Source: RPQJ01 sp963700045
Lineage (GTDB): Bacteria > Pseudomonadota > Gammaproteobacteria > Steroidobacterales > Steroidobacteraceae
NCBI GenBank assembly: GCA_963700045.1
Contig: CAVOWK010000028.1
Location: forward strand, 27,368-91,367
Direction: 5' to 3'
DNA: 64,000 bases
How positions within the stretch are numbered: the first letter of the stretch is position 1; every line of letters starts with the position of its first letter. Positions 45,957-53,565 of the stretch are shown here, one piece after another. Below the pieces are notes generated by a model. The model ran no database searches and was not told where the DNA came from. It saw only the letters and a list, made by a program, of their open reading frames with translations. A program made the position numbers and the translations under genes.

Positions 45957-46223
45957 CTACTTGTCGAGTAGGGCGTTCAGGTGCTCGTGTTTAGGGTCCA
46001 TCGTCGACTCGGAGATGGCCTGGACGATGTTCTCGGGCAGGTCTTCGATCCGGTGGACGCGGCGCTCGAAGGCCCGCAAACGCACAAGCTCGGCGTATTC
46101 GTAGGCCGATACAAAATACCCGCTGGTGCGGCCATGGCTCGTGATCGCAACGGGCTCCCGCTGGGCCTCCTCGCGGTATCGGCCGAAGTTCTTGGCGAAC
46201 TCGGTGGCAGTCACTCGAACCAT
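45957..46223 (-). CDS. Phd/YefM family antitoxin (orphan)
   Basis: An 88-residue protein. Residues 1-55 (MVRVTATEFAKNFGRYREEA, PVAITSHGRTSGYFVSAYEY) match the Phd/YefM DNA-binding fold; the C-terminal tail would bind a Doc or RelE/YoeB toxin. No toxin gene is visible on either side: downstream there is only array D and bioD. It is preceded by AAGGAGA 6 bases before the ATG and by a 15-base palindrome. The upstream gap is strikingly AT-rich, a sign of transfer. Confidence 0.85.
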   Translation of the reverse strand: MVRVTATEFAKNFGRYREEAQREPVAITSHGRTSGYFVSAYEYAELVRLRAFERRVHRIEDLPENIVQAISESTMDPKHEHLNALLDK

Positions 46224-46242
46224 CTGGATGTCTCCTTGGGTT

Positions 46243-46257
46243 TCCGTATATTACGGA
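46243..46257. promoter_or_regulatory. Palindromic operator upstream of phd
   Basis: TCCGTATATTACGGA is an inverted repeat with 6-base arms (TCCGTA/TACGGA) and a 3-base centre, 20 bases before the phd ATG. Phd/YefM proteins repress their own genes at such sites. A second half-site TCACGGA follows at once. Confidence 0.55.
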
Positions 46258-46260
46258 TTT

Positions 46261-46373
46261 CACGGAGTTTGGCAATCTGACGAGCTTTTGATCAATTACT
46301 GAATAACATCAAGATAAAGTAGTCAGAACACATATTTCAAATCAATAAATGACGTATTAGTCAAATTATGTTG
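46261..46373. other. AT-rich gap between bioC and phd
   Basis: The segment has long A/T runs (AAATCAATAAATGACG, TCAAATTATG) and is far less GC-rich than the flanks. No open frame of note. It probably carries the phd promoter and marks foreign DNA inside the bio locus. Confidence 0.6.
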
Positions 46374-47399
46374 TTAGTTGCGGCGGCGGATCTGACTGAT
46401 GGGAATCACCGTTTCCGCCCGCGGCTGGCCCTTGGTGCGGACCGGGCCGGTGGGGCACCAGGCCTGCGCGAAGACGACCTCGTAGGTCGCCGGCAATTTA
46501 CCCTCGCGTCGAAATCCTTCATAGGCCGCAAGCATGCGGGCGAGCGTCGACTTGCCCGTCAGGCCGCGGGCCCGGCCCGCCGTCGCGTTGTGCGCGCCGA
46601 TTTCCTTGAGGTCCCGCATCAGGCCGCGTGCATCGTCATACGTCAGCGTGTACCGCTCGACGTCGAGCACCGGTTCGGCGAACCCGGCCCGCACCAGCGC
46701 GTCGCCCAGGTCGTGCATGTCGATGAACCGGTTCACGTGGGCGTGGCCCGGGTCGGCGGCCTGCCAGGATTTCCGCAACTCGACCAGGGTGTCGGGGCCG
46801 AGCGTGGTGAAGTGCAGCACGCCCCCTGGCCGCAGTACCCGGCGGCATTCGCGCAGTACCCGGTCCGGGTCGTTGCACCACTGCAGCATCAGGCTCGAGA
46901 ACAGCATGTCGACCGAGGCGTCCCCGAGCGGCAGTGCCGCCGCATCGGCGACGACCCGGTCGAACCGGCGCAGCAGGGTCTGGCGCTGGCGTGCCTGCAG
47001 CAGCATGCCGTGCGCGATGTCCATCGCCACGATCCGCCCACCCGGGTACCTGCGCTTGAGCGCGATCGACGCCTGCCCGGTGCCGGCACCGAGGTCGACG
47101 ACGACCTCCGGCTCCATGCGCAGGACCTCGAGTCGGCGCAGCAGTTCGTCACGCACCTGCGTCTGCAAAACGGCCGCCGCGTCGTAGGTCGTCGCCGCCT
47201 GCGAGAACGAATCGCGGACGCGGCGGACGTCCAGCGCGAATTCGCTGCCGGTGTTCCCGTCTCCCGCCGGCTTTCCGCTCGCCGCTGCGTTGCCCTCGCC
47301 CGCCGCGACGGAGCCAGAGCCCTGAACTTGGCCCTCGCCCGCCACGGCGGAACCTGGGCCCTCACTCCGGGACTTTCCCGCTGACGCGGGCGAGGTCAC
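46374..47399 (-). CDS. bioC: Malonyl-ACP O-methyltransferase BioC
   Basis: A SAM-dependent methyltransferase. The core begins near residue 54 (RVRDSFSQAATTYDAAAVLQ) and carries the SAM motif VVDLGAGTG, LFSSLMLQWCNDPD and TYEVVFAQAW. It methylates malonyl-ACP to start pimeloyl synthesis. Read from the GTG at 47399 it has about 50 extra Gly/Ala/Ser-rich residues (AGEG and AAGEG repeats), which most BioC proteins lack. This extension is encoded by an imperfect 33-base direct repeat and overlaps the end of bioH by 38 bases. An internal start is possible. It ends the bioB-F-H-C run. Confidence 0.92.
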   Translation of the reverse strand: MTSPASAGKSRSEGPGSAVAGEGQVQGSGSVAAGEGNAAASGKPAGDGNTGSEFALDVRRVRDSFSQAATTYDAAAVLQTQVRDELLRRLEVLRMEPEVVVDLGAGTGQASIALKRRYPGGRIVAMDIAHGMLLQARQRQTLLRRFDRVVADAAALPLGDASVDMLFSSLMLQWCNDPDRVLRECRRVLRPGGVLHFTTLGPDTLVELRKSWQAADPGHAHVNRFIDMHDLGDALVRAGFAEPVLDVERYTLTYDDARGLMRDLKEIGAHNATAGRARGLTGKSTLARMLAAYEGFRREGKLPATYEVVFAQAWCPTGPVRTKGQPRAETVIPISQIRRRN

Positions 47400-48195
47400 G
47401 CTGCGCGCGCTCGAGCGGAGTCAGGAAGGACAGAAAACTTTCGACTTCCCGCAGCACCGCCTCCGGGTGCGACAGGAACGGCGCGTGCCCCGCCTTCGGC
47501 ACCTCGACGAACCGGGCGGACGGCAATCGCGACGCCAGTTCACGTCCCGCCGCCACCGGCGTGAGGCGATCGTGCTCGCCGGCGATGACCAGTGACGGGA
47601 CCGCAATCGCGGCGAGCTCGTCGCGCAGGTCCGCGGTCCGCAGGATGCCGAGCCCGGCGACGAGGGCCTGCGGATCGGGTTCGCCGTGCGCGTCCAGGTT
47701 CGCGCGCAGCGAGCGCAGTGCCTGGCTCGCGTTCTCGTCGCCCCAGGTCTGCAGCGCGAGGAAATTGGACAGGGTGCGACGGTAGTCACCGGCGAGGCCC
47801 GCGGCGAAGCCGTCCAGCACGCCGGGATTCATGCCGGCCGGCCAGTCCTCGCGCGCCAGAAAACACGGCGTGGTTGCGATCAGCACCAGCGCGGCCAGGT
47901 CGCCGGGCCGCGACCGTGCCAGTTCCAGCGCCACCATGCCGCCCAGCGACCAGCCCAGTACCGCCGCGCCTTCCGGCACGTGCGGCGAGACCGCACGCGC
48001 CAGGTCACGCAGTGTCGACGCGCCTTGCGGCCACTTGCTGCGACCGTGCCCCGGCAGGTCGACGAGGTGCAGGCGCGCCCGCCGCGCAAGCTCGTCGAGC
48101 CACGGGCCCCACATGCCGCCGTGCAGGGCCCAGCCGTGCAGCAGCACCAGGTCGGGACCCGTGCCGCGGATGTCGACGTGCAAGGGGGCGTTCAT
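47362..48195 (-). CDS. bioH: Pimeloyl-ACP methyl ester esterase BioH
   Basis: A 277-residue alpha/beta hydrolase. It opens MNAPLHVDIRGTGPDLVLLH, has the oxyanion HGWALHGGMW, the nucleophile GWSLGG (about residue 80), AGEHDRLTP and the catalytic His in KAGHAPFLSHPE. It removes the methyl ester from pimeloyl-ACP, completing the BioC/BioH path. The ATG overlaps the bioF stop by four bases (ATGA), indicating coupling. Confidence 0.94.
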   Translation of the reverse strand: MNAPLHVDIRGTGPDLVLLHGWALHGGMWGPWLDELARRARLHLVDLPGHGRSKWPQGASTLRDLARAVSPHVPEGAAVLGWSLGGMVALELARSRPGDLAALVLIATTPCFLAREDWPAGMNPGVLDGFAAGLAGDYRRTLSNFLALQTWGDENASQALRSLRANLDAHGEPDPQALVAGLGILRTADLRDELAAIAVPSLVIAGEHDRLTPVAAGRELASRLPSARFVEVPKAGHAPFLSHPEAVLREVESFLSFLTPLERAQRDLARVSGKVPE

Positions 48196-49394
48196 GCAGC
48201 CGCCGCCGGCCGGAGTACGCCGCTCGCGCACAGCGCCTGCAATGCCGCGAGCAACTGCTCGACCTGCGCCGCAGTGTGCGAGGCCGAGAACGTGCAGCGC
48301 AGGCGCGAGGTGCCGACGGGCACGGTCGGCGGGCGGATTGCCGGCACCCAGAAGCCCAGTTCGAACAATGCGTTGCTCGCCGCCACCGCGGCCGCTTCAT
48401 CGCCGATCAGCAGCGGCTGGATCGGCGTGCGCGAAGGCAGCGACCGCAGCCCCAGGTCGGCAAGCCCCGCCCGAAAGCGCGCGGCATGCTCGAGCACGCG
48501 GCTGCGGCGCCACGGTTCGTCGCGCATCACGCGCAGCGATTCACGGGTCGCGGCCGCCACCGCCGGCGGCAACGCCGTCGTGTAGATGTAGGTGCGCGCA
48601 CGTTGCAGCAGGCTCTCGATCAGCACCGGCGAGCCCGCGACGAATGCGCCGAACGTGCCGACGGCCTTGCCGAGCGTGCACATCAGGATCGGCACGTCGT
48701 CGATGCCGAGTCCGGCTTCTTCGACGGCGCCTGCACCCGTCGCGCCCAGCACGCCGAATCCGTGCGCATCGTCGACCAGCAGTTGTGCGCCCGTCTCCTG
48801 GCTGGCGGCGGCGATGTCGCGCAGCGGCGCAATGTCGCCGTCCATGCTGAACACACCATCAGTCATCACCAGCGTGCGTGCCGTCGCGCCGATCGCAGCC
48901 AGCTTGCTGCGCAGCGCTGCGACGTCGCCGTGCGCGTAACGCGAAAAGCGCGCGCCGGAGGCGAGGCCCGCGTCGAGAGCCGAAGCGTGGTTGAGCCGGT
49001 CTTCGAGCACGTGATCGCCGCGGCCGGCCAGCACGGAAGCAACGGCGAGGTTCGCCATGTAGCCGGTCGAAAAAAGCAGGGCGCGAGGACGCGCGACGAA
49101 CCCGGCGAGTTCTTCCTCGAGCGCGTGATGTTCGGCGTCGTGACCGCTCACGAGGTGCGAGGCGCCGCTGCCCACGCCCCACCGGCGCGCGGCCTCGCAG
49201 AATGCCGCGACGATCCGCGGGTGGTCCGCGAGCCCCAGGTAATCATTGCTGCAGAAGGCGAGGCACTCGCGTCCTTCGACGGTGACGCGAACCCCGCCCG
49301 GTTCACGCGCGTCGACCGTGCGTCGTCGGCGTGATCGTCCAGCGGCCGCCTGTGCCGCCAGTTTTTCCGCGAGCCTCTCGTCGGCGCGCGACAT
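48192..49394 (-). CDS. bioF: 8-amino-7-oxononanoate synthase
   Basis: A 400-residue PLP enzyme of the alpha-oxoamine synthase family. Signatures: FCSNDYLGLADHPR, GSGASHLVSGH, the PLP-contacting DDAHGFGVLG and the lysine of CTLGKAVGTFGAF. It condenses pimeloyl-ACP with alanine. It follows bioB by 15 bases and overlaps bioH by four. The N-terminus is slightly longer and Arg-rich compared with E. coli BioF. Confidence 0.95.
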   Translation of the reverse strand: MSRADERLAEKLAAQAAAGRSRRRRTVDAREPGGVRVTVEGRECLAFCSNDYLGLADHPRIVAAFCEAARRWGVGSGASHLVSGHDAEHHALEEELAGFVARPRALLFSTGYMANLAVASVLAGRGDHVLEDRLNHASALDAGLASGARFSRYAHGDVAALRSKLAAIGATARTLVMTDGVFSMDGDIAPLRDIAAASQETGAQLLVDDAHGFGVLGATGAGAVEEAGLGIDDVPILMCTLGKAVGTFGAFVAGSPVLIESLLQRARTYIYTTALPPAVAAATRESLRVMRDEPWRRSRVLEHAARFRAGLADLGLRSLPSRTPIQPLLIGDEAAAVAASNALFELGFWVPAIRPPTVPVGTSRLRCTFSASHTAAQVEQLLAALQALCASGVLRPAAAA

Positions 49395-49409
49395 CGGCGC
49401 GTCGTCCGT

Positions 49410-50399
49410 TCAGCCAGCGACGGCGGCAGCTTGCTCCGGCACGATGCCCAGCCGCTGGAACAGCTGCTCGTCGTGGCTGCGGCCCGGGTTCGGCGTGGTC
49501 AGCAGGCGGTCGCCGTAGAAAATCGAATTGGCGCCGGCGAGGAAGCAGAGCGCCTGCACGGCATCGCTCATGTCCGTGCGGCCCGCGGAGAGCCGCACGT
49601 ACGACTGCGGCATCAGCAGCCGTGCCGTCGCGATCGCGCGCACGAGGTCGAGCGGGTCGAGTTCCGGCAGGCCGTGCAGCGGCGTGCCCGGCACCTGCAC
49701 CAGCTGGTTGATCGGCACGCTCTCCGGATGCTGCGGCAGGGTCGCAAGCGTGTGCAGCAGCGCAACGCGATCGGTCTCGGATTCGCCCATGCCGAGGATG
49801 CCGCCACAGCAGACGCTGATGCCGGCGTCACGCACGGCCTGCAGCGTGTCGAGGCGATCCTGGTACGTGCGCGTCGTGATGATCTCGCCGTAGAACTCCG
49901 GCGAGGTGTCGAGGTTGTGGTTGTAGTAGTCGAGTCCCGCGTCCTTCAGTTCGCGCGCCTGGTCCGGCGTCAGCATGCCCGCCGTCGCGCACGTCTCGAG
50001 TCCCAGCGCGCGCACTTCCTGCACCATGCGCTTGATCTGCTCGAGCTGCTTCGGCTTCGGGCTGCGATACGCCGCGCCCATGCAGAAGCGGGTGGCGCCG
50101 CTCGCCTTCGCGGCCTGCGCGGCTTCGACGACGGCGCTCACGTCGAGCAACTGCTCGCGGTCGAGCCCGGTGTCGTAACGCACGCTCTGCGGGCAGTACT
50201 TGCAGTCTTCGGGGCAGGCGCCCGTCTTCACGGACAGCAGCGTGCTGACCTGCACCTGGTTCGGCACGAAGTGGTCGCGATGCACGCGCTGGGCGTGGAA
50301 CAGCAGGTCGCTGAACGGCGCCGTGTAGACCGCGCGCGCCTCCTCGAGCGTCCAGTCGGTGCGTACGGTGCCGAGCAGGCTGAGGTCGGGCGAGGTCAT
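49410..50399 (-). CDS. bioB: Biotin synthase
   Basis: A 329-residue radical SAM enzyme with the 4Fe-4S motif CPEDCKYCPQSVRY (C-x3-C-x2-C) and the 2Fe-2S-binding residues in MGAAYR, YYNHNLDTSPEFYG and ILGMGE. It inserts sulfur into dethiobiotin. The start MTSPDLSLLG (50399) is chosen; the longer frame runs into comF. It is the first gene of bioB-F-H-C and divergent from comF with 116 bases between the starts. No BirA operator was recognised there. Confidence 0.96.
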   Translation of the reverse strand: MTSPDLSLLGTVRTDWTLEEARAVYTAPFSDLLFHAQRVHRDHFVPNQVQVSTLLSVKTGACPEDCKYCPQSVRYDTGLDREQLLDVSAVVEAAQAAKASGATRFCMGAAYRSPKPKQLEQIKRMVQEVRALGLETCATAGMLTPDQARELKDAGLDYYNHNLDTSPEFYGEIITTRTYQDRLDTLQAVRDAGISVCCGGILGMGESETDRVALLHTLATLPQHPESVPINQLVQVPGTPLHGLPELDPLDLVRAIATARLLMPQSYVRLSAGRTDMSDAVQALCFLAGANSIFYGDRLLTTPNPGRSHDEQLFQRLGIVPEQAAAVAG

Positions 50400-50515
50400 G
50401 GTGCAAATCTCGACGAATGGGGCAAGAACTGCGCGGGCATCGGGCCGACAGGCAGCCCACGCTGTGCGGAGCAGTGTCCGGGCAGTATTCGGACCCCGGC
50501 GAACCCTGTCAACCA

Positions 50516-51331
50516 ATGCGCCGCAGCCAGGTTTACACACAGATCGATCGCTTTGCGGGGTGGTTGCTGCCGCCGCGGTGCGTCCTGTGCCGTCGTCCCG
50601 GCCAACGTCCTGCCTACGACCTGTGTGCCGACTGCGAAGCCGAAATCCCGGTCGTGCCGAATCCCTGCCGGCGCTGTGGCCTGCCGCGCAACGGGGAGGA
50701 AGGGGAGGAAGGGGAGGAAGGGGAGGAAGGAGAGGAAGGAGAGGAAGGTGGCGAGGAAGAAGGTTGCGCGCATTGCCGTGCGCTCGACCTGCCCTACTCC
50801 CGGTGCGTGGCGCCGTGGGCCTACGAGTTTCCGGTGACGCAGCTGGTGCAGGCGCTCAAGTACGAAGGCGCCCTGGCGAATGCGCGGGTCTTCGGCACGC
50901 GCATGGTCGCGCAGGCGCTGCGTGAGCAAGCCGATCCATGGCCGCGGGCGGCGCTGGTCGTACCCATGCCCTTGCACCCGTCGCGGCTGGTCGAGCGGGG
51001 CTTCAACCAGTCGCACGAAATCGCGCGGATCGTGTCGCGACTGCTGGACCTGCAGCTCGCCGGCCCGGGATTGCGCCGGACACGCAGCACGGCGCCGCAG
51101 GTCGGACTGTCGCGCCAGCAGCGCGTGGGCAACCTGAGCGGAGCATTTGCCGCCGACTCCAGCCTCGTGGCAGGCCGGCACGTCCTGCTGATCGACGACG
51201 TCGTCACCACCGGCAGCACGGCGATCGAGGCCGCGTCCACGTTGCGCGCCGCCGGCGCCGGGTCGATCGCCGTCTGGGCCGTGGCGCGGGCACTGGGTTC
51301 GAGCGGACGGGAACACGAGTGCATCCGCTAA
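50516..51331 (+). CDS. comF: ComF family phosphoribosyltransferase-like protein with internal Gly-Glu-Glu repeat
   Basis: A 271-residue ComF/GntX family protein. The N-terminal zinc-binding part has CVLC, CADC, CRRCG and CAHC. The C-terminal half is a type I phosphoribosyltransferase fold (PMPLHPSRLVERGFNQS and the PRPP motif VLLIDDVVTTGST). In competent bacteria ComF links DNA uptake to DNA processing; elsewhere its role is unclear. Between CRRCGLPR and CAHC, where relatives have a short loop, residues 60-83 are six Gly-Glu-Glu triplets plus GGEEEG. They are encoded by the same 9-base repeat found between genes. The start MRRSQVYTQ (50516) gives the normal N-terminus. It is followed 29 bases later by nhaA. 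Confidence 0.9.
   Translation: MRRSQVYTQIDRFAGWLLPPRCVLCRRPGQRPAYDLCADCEAEIPVVPNPCRRCGLPRNGEEGEEGEEGEEGEEGEEGGEEEGCAHCRALDLPYSRCVAPWAYEFPVTQLVQALKYEGALANARVFGTRMVAQALREQADPWPRAALVVPMPLHPSRLVERGFNQSHEIARIVSRLLDLQLAGPGLRRTRSTAPQVGLSRQQRVGNLSGAFAADSSLVAGRHVLLIDDVVTTGSTAIEAASTLRAAGAGSIAVWAVARALGSSGREHECIR
50693..50763 (+). repeat. 9-base tandem array E, in frame inside comF
   Basis: Six units of GGGGAGGAA or GGAGAGGAA plus a decayed end, exactly in phase with comF codons (GGG GAG GAA). A nine-base unit keeps the frame whatever the copy number. Confidence 0.95.
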
Positions 51332-51360
51332 ACTGTGCGCCACTCGAGCCAGGCACCCGC

Positions 51361-52581
51361 ATGCTCCACCATACCTACGAATCCGTCTCCGTCGCCCTGC
51401 GTGACTTCCTCAAACTCGAATCCGCGAGCGGCATCCTGCTGGTGATTGCCGGCGTGGCCGCGATGCTGGTCGCCAATTCGCCGCTGTTCGACCTGTATCA
51501 GTCACTGCTGCAGACACCGATCAAGGTGCAGGTCGGCAGCCTGCTGTTCGACAAGACCCTGCTGATCTGGATCAACGACCTGCTGATGGCGATCTTCTTC
51601 CTGCTGGTCGGGCTGGAGATCAAGCGCGAGGTCGTCGCCGGCGAACTGTCGGAGCGGACGAAGGTGGCGTTGCCTGCAATCGCGGCGCTGGGCGGGATGA
51701 TCGTGCCTGCCTCGATCTATGCCTGGATCAACTGGCACGACCCGGTCGGTCTCCGCGGCTGGGCGATTCCATCCGCCACGGACATCGCCTTCGCCCTCGG
51801 CGTGCTGTCGCTGTTCGGCGAGCGCGTGCCGATCGGCCTGAAGATTTTCCTGATGACGCTCGCGGTGCTCGATGACCTTGGCGCCATCGTCATCATCGCG
51901 ATTTTCTACAGCAGCGACCTGTCGCCGCAGGCCTTGCTGCTGGCCGGGATCGCGCTGGCGATCCTGTTCGCGCTGAACCGCTTCGGCGTGACACGCATCG
52001 CGCCCTACGTGCTGGTCGGCACCGCCCTCTGGGTGTGCGTGCTCAAATCGGGCGTGCACGCCACGCTGGCCGGCGTGGTCACCGCGCTGTTCGTACCGGC
52101 CACCGACCCGGCGCACCGCGACCATCCGCCGTCGCAGCGGATGGAACATGCGCTGCACCCGTGGGTGGCGTTCGGCATCCTGCCGCTCTTCGCGTTTGCG
52201 AATGCAGGCGTCGACCTCTCTGGCATGAGCCTGAGCAAGCTGCTCGACCCGATTCCGCTCGGCATCCTGCTGGGCCTGTTCGTCGGCAAGCAGGTCGGCG
52301 TATTCAGCTTCGCGTGGCTGGCAGTCAAGTCCGGCCTCGCGCGGCTGCCGGAAGGCGTGAATTTCGCCCAGGTCTATGGCGCGGCCCTCCTCTGCGGCAT
52401 CGGCTTCACCATGAGCCTGTTCATCGGCATGCTGGCGTTCGAGAACGCGGCGGCCAGCGAGGTCATCGTCACCGACCAGCTCGGCATCCTGGCCGGCACG
52501 CTGCTGTCCGCCGTCGCCGGCTCGCTCGTGCTCTACTGGGTGTTGCCGCACCGGCGCGCCGCCATGGCCGAAGCCCGCTGA
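51361..52581 (+). CDS. nhaA: Na+/H+ antiporter NhaA
   Basis: A 406-residue, 12-helix antiporter. The two ion-binding aspartates lie in the DDLGA motif (LAVLDDLGAIVIIAIFY), and SATDIAFALGVLSLFGERVP supplies the conserved TDIAFALG loop. The end GIGFTMSLFIGMLAFE is standard. It exports sodium in exchange for protons at alkaline pH. I start at MLHHTYESV (51361); the frame further upstream is antisense-like sequence within comF. Confidence 0.95.
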   Translation: MLHHTYESVSVALRDFLKLESASGILLVIAGVAAMLVANSPLFDLYQSLLQTPIKVQVGSLLFDKTLLIWINDLLMAIFFLLVGLEIKREVVAGELSERTKVALPAIAALGGMIVPASIYAWINWHDPVGLRGWAIPSATDIAFALGVLSLFGERVPIGLKIFLMTLAVLDDLGAIVIIAIFYSSDLSPQALLLAGIALAILFALNRFGVTRIAPYVLVGTALWVCVLKSGVHATLAGVVTALFVPATDPAHRDHPPSQRMEHALHPWVAFGILPLFAFANAGVDLSGMSLSKLLDPIPLGILLGLFVGKQVGVFSFAWLAVKSGLARLPEGVNFAQVYGAALLCGIGFTMSLFIGMLAFENAAASEVIVTDQLGILAGTLLSAVAGSLVLYWVLPHRRAAMAEAR

Positions 52582-52615
52582 GGCTTGCCGGCGCCGCGCA
52601 CGCCAAGCAGGGGGT

Positions 52616-53554
52616 TCAGGCGGTGAACAGGTAGTCGAGCAGGATGCCGCCGAACACGGCGAGCCCGAACAGGTTGTTGTTGAGGAAGGCGCGGAAGCAA
52701 TCCGCCGGATCGCGCCGGCGGATCAGGTATTGCTGGTGCAGCGACGTGGCCACCGCAACGGCGAGGCCCAGCCAGTACCAGCGACCGAGCTGCGCGAGGT
52801 AACCCGCCAGCGCAAGCAGCACCAGCGCACCGGCCTGCAGCGCCGCGACGATCCCGCGATCCGCGCGACCGAACAGGATCGCCGACGAGCGGATGCCGAT
52901 CACCAGGTCGTCCTCGCGATCGACCATCGCATAGATCGTGTCGTACGCCGTGGTCCACAGCACGCCCGCCACGAACAGCACCCACGCGAGCAGCGGCAAC
53001 TCGCCGGTCTGCGCCGCGAAAGCCATCGGCACGGACCACGAGAAGGCGAGACCGAGGTACGCCTGCGGCAGCGCGAAGAACCGCTTCAGGAACGGGTAGG
53101 TCACGGCCAGCACGCCGCCGACCAGCGCGAGCACCTGCGTCGGGCGATTGAGCGGGATCAGCAGCGCCAGCGCGATCAGCCCGAGCACGGCGAACACGGC
53201 CAGCGCTTCGGCCGGCGAGACCACGCCGCGCGCCAGCGGGCGGCTGGCCGTGCGGCGCACGTGCGGATCGAACTCGCGATCGGCAAAGTCGTTGATCACG
53301 CAACCGGCGGCGCGCATCACGAAGGTGCCGAGCAGGAAGATGACGAAGATCCGTTCGTCCGGGTGGCCATCGGCCGAGATCCAGAGCGCCCACAGCGCGG
53401 GCCACAGCAGCAGCCAGATGCCGATGGGACGATCGAGCCGCATCAGGCGCGCGTATTCGACCAGCCGGCCGCGCATCCGGGCGAAGCCGCTCGCGGAAGC
53501 GCCGGTGCTCGCGGACGTGCCGCTGTTCTTGTCGAGGTCGGTCAGGTTGCTCAT
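52616..53554 (-). CDS. ubiA: 4-hydroxybenzoate octaprenyltransferase
   Basis: A 312-residue, nine-helix prenyltransferase with both Asp-rich motifs: NDFADREFDPHVRRT and YDTIYAMVDREDD. LDRPIGIWLLLWPALWALWI is the conserved start of the fold. It attaches the polyprenyl tail in ubiquinone synthesis. A Ser/Thr-rich leader of about 25 residues precedes the fold. The ATG (53554) lies 11 bases after the recG stop, so the two are probably co-transcribed. Confidence 0.95.
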   Translation of the reverse strand: MSNLTDLDKNSGTSASTGASASGFARMRGRLVEYARLMRLDRPIGIWLLLWPALWALWISADGHPDERIFVIFLLGTFVMRAAGCVINDFADREFDPHVRRTASRPLARGVVSPAEALAVFAVLGLIALALLIPLNRPTQVLALVGGVLAVTYPFLKRFFALPQAYLGLAFSWSVPMAFAAQTGELPLLAWVLFVAGVLWTTAYDTIYAMVDREDDLVIGIRSSAILFGRADRGIVAALQAGALVLLALAGYLAQLGRWYWLGLAVAVATSLHQQYLIRRRDPADCFRAFLNNNLFGLAVFGGILLDYLFTA

Positions 53555-53565
53555 CGCGGCAATCT

